From NCBI GenBank assembly GCA_942159475.1, contig OW804094.1, positions 60,508,966-60,572,965 on the forward strand: 64,000 bases of DNA. Reading direction: 5' to 3'. Below are positions 21,132 through 32,590 of this stretch, one piece after another (position 1 is the stretch's first letter; the number at the start of each line of letters is the position of its first letter). The position numbers were made by a program, and so were the translations under genes. This stretch comes from Sthenelais limicola (lineage: Eukaryota; Annelida; Polychaeta; Phyllodocida; Sigalionidae). The notes below the pieces were generated by a model that worked only from the letters and a program-made list of their open reading frames with translations, was not told the DNA's origin and made no database searches.

Positions 21132-21660
21132 TTTAGTATATTGATGAATTAAAACGTCCATATCATGGCCATTCCTTGAGCTACATTAATACAATTTATA
21201 TCATTCAAAAGAGAATGTAATGCTCTATTTAATGATGTAGGTTTTATTATGTATTTCTATAATCATAGTACCAGAATCACGGGTGGATCGCGGGGATTTT
21301 TTTTGTTTTTGCGACAACTTCTTTTTATTCAATATGTCAACAAATCTCTCTCCTGGACCAGTCTACATCAAAAAGTACATAGGTCCGTCACACGTTTTCA
21401 TTTGACAATCAATTAGAAAATAGAAAAACATCAACATATTAATTTTTGCTTTCATTTGTACACTTTATTTTATTAACAGCTTAACTTATACTTTCTATTA
21501 TGTTTACAATTTATTTATTTCGATCTATTATGTCTGTTAAGTCTGCAAAGAGACTTCTCCACCTTTTCTTTTCATCTTTGTCAATTTCTGCGATCGCGGG
21601 GATTTGTTTACATGCTCCGCCCGCGAAGCATAACAACAGAGCTATTTTTAGACAACTACA
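21132..21660. other. Non-coding stretch, no gene seen
   Basis: AT-rich, no domain-bearing ORF. Confidence 0.5.
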
Positions 21661-21664
21661 TTTC

Positions 21665-22055
21665 ATATAGGGACACGTCCTATATGAATATTTTTATAGC
21701 ACCCCACTTATAGCACATCTCATATAGAATGCGTGTATAATAAAAAGAGAGAATGGGAAGAGCCGGCAATAATCGAAAATTTATTGGACGAGATTCGTCC
21801 ACATAAGCACGATGCCGTAGGCAGAGTGCTTATGTGGACAAATCAAGTCCAATAAATTTTTCGATTATTGCAGGCGAGTTCCATTCCATTCTATATTTAT
21901 TATATGGGCATAAAACTTGGTGCATAAAACTGCATTAAAAGTGCATAAAAGTGGCCGAATTGGTGACGAAGTAGTTCATATAGGACGCGTCCTATATGAA
22001 TATTTTTATAGCACCCCACTTATAGCACCTCTCATATAGAATGCGCATATAATAA
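21665..22055. mobile_element. Nested palindromic MITE cluster (copy 2)
   Basis: Two direct copies of a unit (about 21665-21745 and 21975-22055) contain CATATAGGACGCGTCCTATA-like palindromes and TTTTTATAGCACCCCACTTA. Between them lies a complete palindromic element (21751-21895) with arms GAGCCGGCAATAATCGAAAA and inner stem GATTCGTCCACATAAGCAC at 21792-21810. A perfect 26-bp palindrome lies at 21975-22000. No ORF. It looks like one MITE inserted in another. Confidence 0.6.
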
Positions 22056-22717
22056 TACTAACTATAGCTCGTATCACAAGCCAGACGTCAGGGTGTACAC
22101 TACGACTAATACTACTAGTGCTATCGCTACTGTTGGTTATATTACTCTTTTTCCCCTCTCCTCTTCTCTCTCCCCTCCCCTTCATTCACTGGGTATATCC
22201 TGAGAAAGAAATGGAACAATACCTTCATTATTTAGAATGTTAAACTTGCCGAATTTAACACTGGAAATTAACCTTTTTGAAAACAGAAATAATGAGGATT
22301 TAAGATTAGCATTTTAAGAATTTTCGAATTAAGAATTTTAGGAAATAAGAAATAAAGGAGAGAGCAAGAGATAGATAAAGAAGGGGGGAGAGAGCACAAT
22401 TGAGAGAGGAGAGGAGAAGAGAGGGATAGGAGAGATGAGAATGACAGATATAAGATCGAGGCTTTCATGGAAAAGAACTTGCACTCCACCCCACCCCCCC
22501 CCCCCCCACACACACACTGTAATGTTATGAACGATCTCTAATCTATCACACACACCGATATCAAAACTCAAATTCTCATTCACCTCATATCCCAGATATT
22601 TCACATTAGAGACTCTTTTTATTTCGTTTCCCTCCATATAAATGGGACTTAGATCCTTGCGAATTGTCTTTTTTAGCTTTCTCTTACTGCCATATATAAT
22701 TATATATATATATATAT
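22056..22717. other. Low-complexity spacer, no gene
   Basis: It contains CT-rich (about 22140-22200) and GA-rich (22350-22450) tracts, a C run with CA repeats near 22490-22517, and (TA)n at 22700-22717, the flank of transposon A. Confidence 0.55.
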
Positions 22718-22734
22718 GGCCCATTCTCACGAAA
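22718..22734 (+). repeat. Left terminal inverted repeat of transposon A
   Basis: GGCCCATTCTCACGAAA directly after an ATATAT tract; identical to the left TIR of copy B at 44952-44968. Confidence 0.8.
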
Positions 22735-23255
22735 AAGGTGCAGCCCATTCAAAAAGGGTAAAAATTATATTTTGTTTGATCAATCTGAGATTTGGTAGGT
22801 TCGAAGGTAATATACAGGCAGTGATATATCTGAATTTGCCATTAAATTAGACCATTAGTTTTTGTACAGGAAGTTATCAAAGATTGGTGTAGAAAAGTTG
22901 GTGAAAAAACGTCGCACACCCCTATGTTTCATAGTAATGATCATTTCTCTTATTTAATTTGTATATTATCTATTATTTCTATCACCATTCTCTAACTAAA
23001 TGTTTTCTTAATGTAATAGCCAAGAAAAGTTTTTCTTTCATGTATAATGACTTTTCAAATGGGGGACAACAAAAGAAATCAGAAACTGGAGTCCCAAATC
23101 AACTAGATGAAGCATCTTATCATTGACTATATTTTTATTGATTATTCTCAAATCGTTTTCATTTTTCTGTTGTAAGATAATCAAATATCAGCTTTTACCC
23201 CTGAGTATGATTAGTCAGATTTTTGTCGATTACCCAGATTAAAGGCTTCAAATTC

Positions 23256-24054
23256 GGGCGACGTTTTTACGGCTGATGAGCGTAAAAACGTCGCCCGATC
23301 TATGGTCAAACTAGTAAGTCATTAAAAGCTTGATGGTTATTTTTTTTATGTTTTTCTTACCAAGACTAACACCTTTAAGACCATATGATCCTCATTATTT
23401 GAAAATATTTCATCGATGCCATTATATCCATCTGAAGAAATGTGACGAGAAGATGCTGCCTCCTATGTGATGTCTATACCTATACCATGCCATGTAATCA
23501 TTCAATCCATCTTTTTTATTTTGTTATAGGAAACTACTTAAGAACCTGTTCATTAAACCTGAGCAGGATAAAAACATCAAAATTAAATTATTTCCTGTGT
23601 ATAAGGATTCAAATAGGGGCGACGTTTTTACGCCGCAGAGTCCTATAGTCACTGAAAATCGTAAAAACGTCGCCCAATCTAAAGTAGAAATAAATCAGTT
23701 CTAGACATTTTTACAGTTATTAAAGATAATTTTCCTTAAAGTTTAAGATAAAATAATTGTAATTAGTTAAACAATTTTCATTCAAGACTTTTACCCACTC
23801 GCAGAATGTTTGCGAGACTATGTTGTGTCCATACTTCTTCTGTGTGATGTATTATCATCACCATTCTACATAAAATATATTAATCAATCTTTTTTTATTT
23901 TGTTATAGAAAACAACTAAAGAACCTGTTCATTAAACCTGAGCAGGATAAAAACATCAAAACTAAATTATTTCCTGTGTATAAGGATTCAAATAGGGGCG
24001 ACGTTTTTACGCCGCAGGGTCCTATAGTCACTGAAAATCGTAAAAACGTCGCCC
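23256..24054. repeat. GGCGACGTTTTT hairpins and 380-bp tandem array, first part
   Basis: Three hairpins with arm GGGCGACGTTTTTACG and its exact complement lie at 23256-23296, 23617-23675 and 23996-24054. The last two are 379 bp apart and embedded in near-identical tandem units (landmarks CCTGTTCATTAAACCTGAGC, TGTGTATAAGGATTCAAATA). The array is cut by LINE2 at 24248 and resumes at about 28672. Confidence 0.85.
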
Positions 24055-24671
24055 AATCTAAAGTCGATTAAATCAGTTATTGAAATCTTTACAGTTATTG
24101 GAGATAAATTCCTTAAAGTTTAAGATAAAATAATCGTAATTATTTGAATTTTTTTTATTCAAGACTTTTACCCACTCAAAGAATGGTGGTGAGAATATGT
24201 TGTGTCCAGACTTCTTCTGTGTGATGTATTATCTTCACCGATCTAGATTTTTTTTAAAGCTTTTATTTATACTGGGTAGTTCAAGTCCCAGCAGTAGGGC
24301 TTTTCACTTGCCCCAGATTTTCTTTGTACAATATTTCGATATATACAGATATTTACAGAGTTGAAATAGAATTGAGTAGAGTGGAAAAGGGTGGAAGACA
24401 TTGCTGTGCCACTTGTTAGTGTTAGCTGTACTTCCTTTATTTTAAGAATATTTTCAGAATAGAATATTATCAAGGAATGTTTTCTACAGATAAATTTACT
24501 ATAATGGTAAGATGATAAAATGATAAAATGATATCCTGCTTTGCCACTTGTATTTGTACCTGAGTATACATGTGTTAGCAGGTTCAAATTGAGTTAGTAG
24601 AAGGTCACAGGGTGATAGATTAATGGATGCTTTGTTAGGTATGGGATTTCGAGATAGTGGGGGTCATTTGA

Positions 24672-26100
24672 TTATGGGTTATTTTGGGTGTATAGTGTAT
24701 CTAGCCATATTTTTTTATTAGATTTAAAAATTTCTATGGTACCTATATTACGTTGTTTTGCAGACAACTCATTCCATGATCTGGCACATTTTATTTGGAT
24801 TGTATTTTCACCGTATTTTCTAAAATGGGGGGTTTTAAGGGTAGGCGCTTCCTGTTGTCTTGTATTTCTTTTAGATTGGTTTGTATAAGAATCATTGTTT
24901 CTTCTTTTATATGCCAAGGATCTGAGGTGAACTGTTCTTCTGTGACTTAGAAGTGGTACTTTAACTAAGTTGGTTGGGGTCTCATATGGTAATTTTAGTG
25001 CTAGTTTGAGTGATCTATTCTGGAGTCTTTGAAGTTTATCTAGTAGAGGTTTGTTAGTATTGTGAATTAAGATGTCACCATAATCGTCATAGGTCATCTA
25101 CTGCTGCTTGCATTTGTGTATATAAATTGTCTAGTGTCTTGCCATGGATGTAAAAGATAGTGTCATCTGCATATAAAGATAATTTTGAGTTCCTGATTTT
25201 GTTTGCTAGATCATTTATAAAAATGATAAAAAAGAGAGGTCCAATAATGGAACCTTGGGGACGTACAGGGATAGGATCAGAGGTGATGTTGTTGACTATT
25301 GCTAGCTGATGTCTGTTTTCAAGATATGCTTTACACCATTTTAATAAATTCCCTCTTATTCCTATGTGTTCTAATTTTTGTAGTAATATTTCATGATTAA
25401 CCATATCAAAAGCTTTTTTAAAATCAATATAAGTAACTAATGTGTCTGTATTTTTATCTAGACTCCAGGCTATGTCATCAGTGTATAGAGATATAGCTTC
25501 AATCGTGGACTTACCAGGCCTGAAGCCAAATTGCTTAGGATTTAATATTTCATAGGTTTCTAGATATTCATATATTTTGGTATGTACAATTTTTTCAATG
25601 ATCTTACTTGGGGTTGGGACAAGTGCTATTGGTCTGTAGTTGTTTATTTTGTTTTGATTTCCTCCTTTAAATAATGGGACAATTTTTGCCGTTTTCCATT
25701 CAGGAGGTACTATTGAGGTGTGAAGGGATAAGTTGATACAATGAGTGAACTCTTTGCATAGTGTCAGTAAAGCTAGTTTTAAAATTCTGTTGGGTAGGTG
25801 CTCTATGGAGGAGGATTTGTTGGTATCGATATTTTTAACTAATTTCCAAACTTCATTTAAATTTGTGCTGATGTTTTGCAGACAGCTGAGTGTAGGAGGT
25901 GTACAAGGAGCCCAATTTGGTTTTCAGTCTTTTGTAAGTGTGGATGCAATGTTCACAAAAAAGTTGTTCACATGTTGTGGGATATCTTGTTGGTTTATTG
26001 GGTTATTGTCGTCATCAGTTAGATTTATTGTGTGTGATTTATTTTTGGATGGGGAGACTACATTGACTATTTCCCAGAACTTTTTTGTTGTTGTTTAACT
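24672..26100 (-). pseudogene. LINE2 reverse transcriptase, internally deleted
   Basis: Below about 26085 the reading frame changes from the endonuclease ORF. It then runs open through NNYRPIALVPTPSKIIEKIV, FGFRPGKSTIEA, motif A TYIDFKKAFDMVNHE, RPQGSIIGPLFFIIFINDL and motif C LYADDTIF to a stop at 25087. The usual thumb segment of about 150 residues is missing. A second frame starting at 25097 (MTYDDYGDILIHN) goes directly into the C-terminal region ending at 24672. The join falls at a GATGACCTATGACGATTATGG-like repeat, so a microhomology deletion is likely. The usual Val before PQG is Arg. Confidence 0.8.
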
Positions 26101-27193
26101 CATTTAATATGAATTCTCTTTTGGCATTTTGTAGTGAGAGGTTAGTTGATTTTCTCAGAGATTTGGCATTTTGCCAATTTTGTTCTGTTTTGGTTCTAAT
26201 TGCTAGTTTTCTGGCTCTGTTTTTCTCTTTTATTTGATCTATTAAGTTTTGAGTTATCCATGGGTCGTTGCTTATTTTAACTTTAATTTTCCTAAGGGGG
26301 GCTATTTTATTGAGGAGAGTGTTAATTCTTTGCAGGATTAACTGCCAGGCTTCAGCAGGATTTGAAATATTTATGAAGGTTTCCCAGGTTAAGTCCAATC
26401 TAAGATGGTTTTGAAAGTCTTGTTCATTGAAGTTCCTATAGGATCTACTCATTTTTAGTTTAGTTTCAAATTTGGTTTTTGCTTTCTTTCTAATCAGATA
26501 AATCATTTCATGATCACTAAGGTTGGAGTCAAGGACTCCAGCCTGTGATATAATTTCACTGTTTGAATATATGTGGTCAATTAGGGTGCCAGTTAGCTTT
26601 TTATCTTTGTTGATATGAAATCTGGTTGGATTGGTTATTCTCTGGGTCAGGTTAATGTCTGATTCGAGTTCTTTCAGGAGCTTTCTTTCTTTGCTGTTTT
26701 CCAGATAATTGATATTAAAGTCCCCTATTATAAATACTTCATGGTTTCTTGTAGTAGAGAGAGTGGATAGGCAGTTTGTTAGATATTCAATTAATAGCTC
26801 AGTCGAGCCATTAGGTGGTTTGTACAGGCAGGCTATATAAATGGGCTTTGTGAAATTAATGTTAAGTCTAGTCCAAATGCATTCCACATTTTTTGAGCTA
26901 ATATTAAGGTTTGGGATGAGGGTATAGTCTATATTTTCTTTGATGTAAAGGGCTACACCTCCTCCTCTCTTAGGATCGGAGTTGTCTAGTTCATTCCATG
27001 CTCTGTCAACTCTTATTGAATTGTAGGTAGGAATATTTATTTGCGTTTCATGAATTTTATTATGTAACCATGTTTCTGAGATTCCTAGAATGGTGGGGTT
27101 TAACTCTTGGATTTCAATTTTTAAGATGTCTAATTTATTTAATATACTTTGAGCATTAAGGTGGGTGATAGAAATGCCTTTTGGCAGTGGCAT
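26039..27193 (-). CDS. LINE2 AP-like endonuclease (ORF2 N-terminus)
   Basis: The ATG at 27193 opens 384 residues. APE-type motifs in order are THLNAQSILNK (Asn), ISETWLHN (Glu), YKPPNGS, IIGDFNINY, GTLIDHIYSNS and SNLSDHEM. A linker with Arg/Lys-rich helices follows. It ends at 26039 in a frame that has left the RT frame (real continuation KFWEIVNVVSPSK). The role is target nicking. The layout resembles CR1/L2/Crack-type elements. The domain is complete. Confidence 0.85.
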   Translation of the reverse strand: MPLPKGISITHLNAQSILNKLDILKIEIQELNPTILGISETWLHNKIHETQINIPTYNSIRVDRAWNELDNSDPKRGGGVALYIKENIDYTLIPNLNISSKNVECIWTRLNINFTKPIYIACLYKPPNGSTELLIEYLTNCLSTLSTTRNHEVFIIGDFNINYLENSKERKLLKELESDINLTQRITNPTRFHINKDKKLTGTLIDHIYSNSEIISQAGVLDSNLSDHEMIYLIRKKAKTKFETKLKMSRSYRNFNEQDFQNHLRLDLTWETFINISNPAEAWQLILQRINTLLNKIAPLRKIKVKISNDPWITQNLIDQIKEKNRARKLAIRTKTEQNWQNAKSLRKSTNLSLQNAKREFILNELNNNKKVLGNSQCSLPIQK

Positions 27194-28268
27194 GATGGAG
27201 GTTTTGAACTTGATCTTTTTTGTCTATGCTTCGGGGTATGGTACCTGGGGGTCACCCAGGAGGATAGGCGGATAGCCTCCAGAGTAGGGTAATTTAGCTT
27301 GCTATGGATTGTATCTAAGTGATAGAGTGTTGTGTCCGTCCCGCTCGTAGGAAAGATCGACAAGATATGGGGAAACTTTATATATGCGAGGAGAGTTGGA
27401 CTACAGGGGGAAAAGTGTACGCTAGGTGTTAAAATGGGCGTGGCCTAGAAGATTGTTATATAAAGGGTTGAGTTTGTTTGTGTTTGAGTCGTACTACTAG
27501 GGACTTTTAACACTAGGAAATCCGAGATATTCAATTTTTGTTTTTTACGTGGTAGTTTGTGGAAAATTTATATCTTGGTGCTAATAGATATGTGTGATTA
27601 AGGCATTGCCACGTTCAGTCCGTGTTTGCCTGTTCTTATCTTGTGTTAAATTACTCTTATAATTACGTAGAGTAGAGATAAGCGCTAGTGTTTAACAGTG
27701 CGGGAGTTGAGAAAGTGTGCGGTATGGGTTAAAAGGGGCGGGGCTTAGTTCTGTATGAGTCGTACTATTTAGGATTTAACATAGGAATTTTATGTTATTT
27801 GGGTGTAATGTGTGAGTTCAATTGTTTGGACCGTCCTATTAGGAGTTTCAATGTTAAACAGAAAAGTGACGCAAAACAAGAAACAGAGCAAATAAAATAA
27901 AACGTGTGGTGAGACCTTGTACTTGGATATATATTCACACGATCTTGGAAAGAGAGTAACATACAAGCATACAGTAAAGGGTTTGTGGAAAAAACAGTTG
28001 ATAGAGCTTCATAATTATATAATACAATTGACCAGCTATATATAACCATACGTTTGTTTCCCTGGCTTGCCACAACAGGTGTGTTGGCCTGGGCGGATCT
28101 AGCCTATGTACAAGTGCAAGCTAAACTATTTATGGTTTGTGCGCGTATAACCATCTGTATAACCATATGCATTGCCACGAATCGTGTTTGCACAAGAGTT
28201 TTAAGATGGTAAAGAGAAAAAATCGCCGTCAATTTTGTATTTCCAGATTCTTTTCTCAAGCATTGCCA
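27194..28268 (-). promoter_or_regulatory. LINE2 inter-ORF spacer with about 300-bp tandem repeats
   Basis: Between the SGNH ORF and the endonuclease ORF lie about 1.1 kb without a conserved frame. Two related units (27391-27540 and about 27700-27800, offset about 300) share GTTAAAATGGGCGTGGCCT-like, GAGTCGTACTA and TTTAACA blocks. Tandem promoter monomers or an internal ribosome entry region are possible; LINE3 has a spacer of the same length and type. Confidence 0.4.
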
Positions 28269-28655
28269 CTATATAGTGTTTGCTTGAGGGAGTTTTTTCT
28301 TCATGCTCTCTATGTTTCTGTGTAGAGTGGTAAAGATCAGTTGGGTGAATTTATCGATTGTCACGTCTCTGTAGTGTAATCCATCATACGTTTTAGATTC
28401 ATAGCGGTGGTCAATTTCTGCTCCTCTCTTCTTGTGAATGACCCCTTGTGGGCCAATCATTTTATTTTTCCTGTTGATTTTGCGTATGAATTTGTTGGTG
28501 TCAGATATTATTGTATGGATAGTGTCTTGTGCGACTGTATCATTTAGCCATCCATTGGTGTATTTGTATAAATTGATACCTATTATTTCTGTAAAAATAA
28601 CTGCTTTTGCTATTGCGTCTATTTTCCAGATTATTGTGGTTATCTCCTTATGCAA
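28269..28655 (-). pseudogene. LINE2 ORF1 remnant with SGNH-hydrolase C-terminal motif
   Basis: 128 residues ending the ORF1 protein. The segment YDGLHYRDVTIDKFTQL carries the D-x-x-H pair typical of the last SGNH/GDSL block. The first blocks (GDS, GxND) are absent because the LINE is 5'-truncated near 28655-28672. CR1-group ORF1 proteins are known to carry such esterase domains. The assignment rests on this single block and on position upstream of the endonuclease. Confidence 0.55.
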
Positions 28656-28671
28656 GTGATCAACTCCCTAT

Positions 28672-29300
28672 TAGATAAAATATATTAATTGATCTTTTTA
28701 TATTTTGTTATAGGAAACAACTTAAGAACCTGGTCATTAAACCTGAGTAGGGTAAAAATATCAAAATTAAATTATTTCTTGTGTATAAGGATTCAAATAA
28801 GGGCGACGTTTTTACGCAACAGATTTATATATTGACTGAAAATCGTAAAAACGTCGCCCAATCTAAAGTCGAATAAATCAGTTATGGAAATCTTTACAGT
28901 TATTGGAGATTATTTTCCTGAAAGTTTAAGATCACATGATTGTAATTAGTTGAAAATTTTCATTCAAGCCATTTATCGACTAAAGGAATGGTGATGAGAA
29001 TATGTTGTGTCCTTTGAGACCATAATTCTTCCATGTGATGTATTACAATCACTTGTTTACATGAAATATACTGATAAATCTTGATCCTGTAGGAAACTAC
29101 TTAAACCAGAGTAGGATACAAACATCAGAATTAAATTTCTTGTGTATAAGGGTTCAAATGGGAGAGACATGCAGTAGAGTCCTATACTTTATCAAAAGAG
29201 TGAAATATTGTCCAATGAAACAACCCAGTATTTAAATCAGGAAATATATTTCAAAATGAATTTTTCAAGCAATTCTTGAAGATGAGCCATATTATTAGTG
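28672..29300. repeat. Hairpin array of transposon A, second part
   Basis: The tandem unit interrupted by LINE2 resumes here with CCTGGTCATTAAACCTGAG and a hairpin at 28801-28859 (arms GGGCGACGTTTTTACG-like). A further unit to about 29300 keeps the flanking landmarks but its hairpin has eroded. Confidence 0.75.
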
Positions 29301-29805
29301 TAAAATGATTTAATTTAGTATTTTGCCTGTTGCCTTGTAGTCTTGCATCTGGAGTGCCTTGTAGTCTTGCATCTGGAGTAATAGCTTATTGGGTAAATAC
29401 TGTCTAGAACATGTGATGTGCGATGGTTCATGGTTCTACTTATGGCTAAGAAAATAAGGAGAACAATAACTAGTAGATAATAATTGTGTAGAGATGCAAG
29501 ATCTCTTTTATTACATCTTTTTTCTACAACAATTTTATAGTAATGACGATTTACAGCTGTAATACATTGATTCATATCAATATTTCGCCTCCCACTGTAC
29601 CATGTATTAATGATGAAATCACAACATAATCATACATACAGGTACATTTATATAATCTAAGTATAGGCCTAAACAAATTAGGCTGGACGGAACACAACAC
29701 TAAACTCGTTTATAACAGAATGGTAAGTCTTGTGGACAACGTTACAGCATACATATTTAGGCTAATTAATCCGTATCCCTTTTCCTGTGGGCCCTCAAAA
29801 TCAGA
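29301..29805. other. Non-coding, downstream of the transposase-like gene
   Basis: It contains a short direct repeat (TGCCTTGTAGTCTTGCATCT, twice near 29330-29375). No coding frame seen. Confidence 0.5.
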
Positions 29806-29854
29806 CGTAAATTTGAGAAGGCATTTATCACATCATAGCCTTCTCAAATTTACG
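29806..29854. repeat. Perfect 17-bp hairpin at the 3' end of the transposase-like gene
   Basis: CGTAAATTTGAGAAGGC (29806-29822) and its exact complement (29838-29854) around a 15-base loop. The stop codon of the minus-strand ORF (29828-29830) lies in the loop, so the last codons form one arm in the mRNA. Confidence 0.8.
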
Positions 29855-30859
29855 TTGGATTTTTTGGGTGACAGTTGAGTCGAGGGTGAAGAGCCCATTC
29901 TTGTTCGATTTGGGGGCCTTGATTATTGATATAACTTCATTGAGGGCAACCCACATCTCATCCCTCAAACCCCATTTTAGACTGCCCCTACTCCATCTCA
30001 TAAAGCTGACATATAATGGCTCAATTTGCGCATATTCGACTCTTCCAACCTTTCCAACATACCAATTACGTTGATATATGGCTGCTATAAAGTCGCCTTT
30101 CTTTGGGAGTTGTTTTTTCTTCTCACCTTTTCCTCTGTTCTGATTCCTCTCTTCCCGATCTTCAACCTCCTTTTCTTCTCCTCTCTCTTCTCTGACATCC
30201 TTCCTGTCTTCCCGATCTTCAACCTCCTTTTCTTCTCTCTCTTCTCTGACATCCGTCCTCTCTTCCTGATCTATAACCTCCTTTTCTTCTCCTCTCTCTT
30301 CTCTAACATCCGTCCTCTCTTCCAGATCTTCAAACTCCTTTTCTTCTCCTCTCTCTTCTCTAACATCCGTCCTCTCTTCCCGATCTTCAACCTCCTTTTC
30401 TTCTCCTCTCTCTTTTCTGACATCCGTCCTGTCTTCCCGATCTTCAACCTCCTTTTCTTCTCTCTCTTCTCTGACATTCGTCCTCTCTTCCTGATCTATA
30501 ACCTCCTTTTCTTCTCCTCTCTCTTCTCTGACATCCGTCCTCTCTTCCAGATCTTCAAACTCCTTTTCTTCTCCTCTCTCTTCTCTGAAATCCGTCCTCT
30601 CCTCCACCTCCTTTTCTTCCCTGACATCCGTCAGCTCTTCATTCTCTTCATCATCCATGATTATTTCAAACTCTGATTCGGAGCTGTCCTCCTCCATCTC
30701 GCCTTCACTCTCACTGTCAGAGTCCTCTGGATTCTCTAGCACAAGGTACAGGTCTGCCTCTTCTGGCTCTTCATAGACTTCAGCCTCTTCCTCATTCAAA
30801 ACTAGACTCCTTGTCCACCCATGGCAGGATGGTGAGGTGCGGCAGCACTCATCATTGCA
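29828..30859 (-). pseudogene. Transposase-like gene, 3' part of the last exon (after LINE3)
   Basis: The frame begins right at the LINE3 poly(A) with CNDECCRTSPSCHGWTRSLV, a Cys-rich segment that continues the RDTSCH ending of the part at 38151. Next comes an acidic region, then about ten imperfect repeats of 19-21 residues (EERTDVREERGEEKEVEDRE) at about 30160-30640. A C-terminal domain follows (KKGDFIAAIYQRNWYVGKV, LYVSFMRW, DEMWVALNEVI, NGLFTLDSTV) and the end. That last domain is the usual C-terminus in this uncharacterised family. An ATG at 30916 lies in LINE3 sequence and is not a real start. Confidence 0.65.
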
Positions 30860-31186
30860 TTTTTTTTTTTTGTTTGGACAAATTTTATTCAGGTAGTTAG
30901 TTGTGGCATGTGCCATAGCAGTTTAACACGGCTCGGGCTATTCCCGGTATTCCGCCGCGTCCTGAATTTTCGCTATTTCATACATAACATTTTTTTATTG
31001 AGTGTGGAAGTTACCTTACATTTATATTCTATTCTATTCGTAGGTGTATGAAAAATAATGAAATGGGATGGAATAATGAGGTGATTGGTCATAATATTAT
31101 CATTTAGCTAAGTTTTTAGAGTGAAGGAGTAATAAATTTCTTGGGATGGATTGCGTCGGGATCTGTTATTTCTTCAGGGTGCGTTG

Positions 31187-32579
31187 TTATGGCCGAAGTT
31201 CTTCAGGTAGTTGTATGTTGTTGGACAGGATACCGTTCTTTACTCTTTGTTTGAAGATTAGCTTGTCGTCAATTCTCTTCAGGGCGTCATCGAGATTATT
31301 CCACATTAATATACCAGCATATGCTATGGATTTCTGATAGATATTACAATTAGGTCTATTAACTTGGAAATTTAAATTTCGTTGTTCTCGTAGATTGTAG
31401 TTAGGCTCTTGTCTTCGATTCTCTATCCAGTTTATTCTGGGAGAGTGTAATTGCTTTTGATAAAATTTGATATTATTAAAGAATATTCTTTGGGTAATAG
31501 ACATGGAGCCGGACTCACTATGTAATAGGTCAATATTGTACCTTCTAGGTTTTTTTAAAGCGAAACGAAGTGCCTTGTTTTGGAACACTTGTAGCTGATT
31601 AATTAGGTTCTTACTACATGACAGAAAACAAGCATTACAGTAATCTAAATAAGTTAAAATCATTGATTTTACGAGAAGTAGTCTGGTTCTAACATTCAGT
31701 GCATGACGATTAATATATAAATTGGTGAGCCTGGCATTTGCCTTGCTCAGTACACTTTTAGCCATGAGATCAAATTTTAAATGCCTGTCAATGGTCAGAC
31801 CAAGGTACACGAATGAGTCGACCCATCCTAGATTGATTCCATTTATGTGTATACCCCGGGCAGGGATATGTTGCAAAGCCATTTGACTGGTTGGTATTAG
31901 CATGGCTTTGGTCTTGGGTATGCTCAATGATAGCCTGTTGGTCAGGCTCCATTCAGCCACTAGATCAGTATCATATTGGCTACGTGAGATTACCGTATCC
32001 TGCGTGGGTGAGCTGTTAATGAGTACAATATCGTCTGCAAACAAAAGAATTTCTCCTCTAATGGGTAATAGACATATGTCGTTGATAAACAGGTTAAATA
32101 ATAAGGGGCCCAGGATAGAGCCTTGTGGCACGCCACATTTTACCGGTAGGTAAGTCGAATATGTATCATTTGCGCATACCCTTTGGTACCGCCCAGTCAG
32201 ATAATTAAGTATCCATGTTCTAAACCATATGGGGAGAGAATAATGTTCAAGTTTATTTGTAAGTAAGCGATGGTCAATGGTGTCGAATGCTTTCTGATAG
32301 TCAAAAAAGACTAGATTACTATAATTTTTAATGTTTCTATTATTGACAAATCTGTAGAGTAGTAGATAAACCGTTTCTATGGTGGAAGCATTTTTTCTAA
32401 AGCCACCTTGGAGAGGAGATATTACATTGTTGGTTTCAGTAAATTCCTGGATTTGGTTATTAACATGTTTTTCAAGCATTTTACTTAATACATGGGTGAG
32501 CGAAATAGGCCTTAAATTAGTTACTTGAGTAGCATTTCCTTTCTTAGGTATCGGAATAACTGTGGCTTTTTTCCACCTA
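31187..32579 (-). pseudogene. LINE3 reverse transcriptase
   Basis: Open from WKKATVIPIPKKGN (about 32576) through NLRPISLTHVLSKMLEKHV, GGFRKNASTIE, motif A LVFFDYQKAFDTIDH, GVPQGSILGPLLFNLFIND and motif C LLFADDIVL. It continues through the thumb and a C-terminal region (LQVFQNKALRFALKKPRRYN) to the end at 31187. It is in the same frame as the endonuclease ORF upstream. The junction has lost about 45 residues and gained a TGA at about 32591 and a TAG, so ORF2 is split. An ATG at 32479 is internal. Catalytic Asp residues are present. It is CR1/L2-like. Confidence 0.88.
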
Positions 32580-32590
32580 GCCTAACCTAA

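Larger units (their letters stand above)
24248..28672 (-). mobile_element. LINE2: CR1/L2-like non-LTR element with SGNH-type ORF1 remnant
   Basis: Inserted in a tandem unit of the hairpin array: the unit breaks at 24247 and continues at about 28672. The short poly(A), read as T at 24248-24255, marks the 3' end. In minus-strand order it holds an ORF1 C-terminus with an SGNH-hydrolase motif (28655-28269), a roughly 1.1-kb spacer with tandem repeats, the endonuclease (27193-26039) and an RT with frameshift and deletion (26100-24672). It is 5'-truncated inside ORF1. Target duplications are too degraded to state. Confidence 0.75.

Noticed and set aside
23269..23296. Hammerhead at CTGATGAG in a hairpin loop
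   Set aside because: The core CTGATGAG is followed by GTAAAAACG, without GAAA and cleavage triplet in the right place.
23256..28859. CRISPR-like array (regular palindromic repeats)
   Set aside because: Units are 380 bp with conserved spacers inside a eukaryotic TIR element; no cas genes; arms are hairpins in transposon sequence.
30026..30676. 216-codon Leu/Phe-rich ORF on the plus strand
   Set aside because: It is antisense to the acidic repeats of the transposase-like gene; hydrophobic composition follows from the repeat.
30871..30916. ATG at 30916 as the start of the acidic-repeat gene
   Set aside because: The first codons are LINE3 3' UTR and poly(A) (shared with LINE5); the true coding continues from the exon before LINE3.
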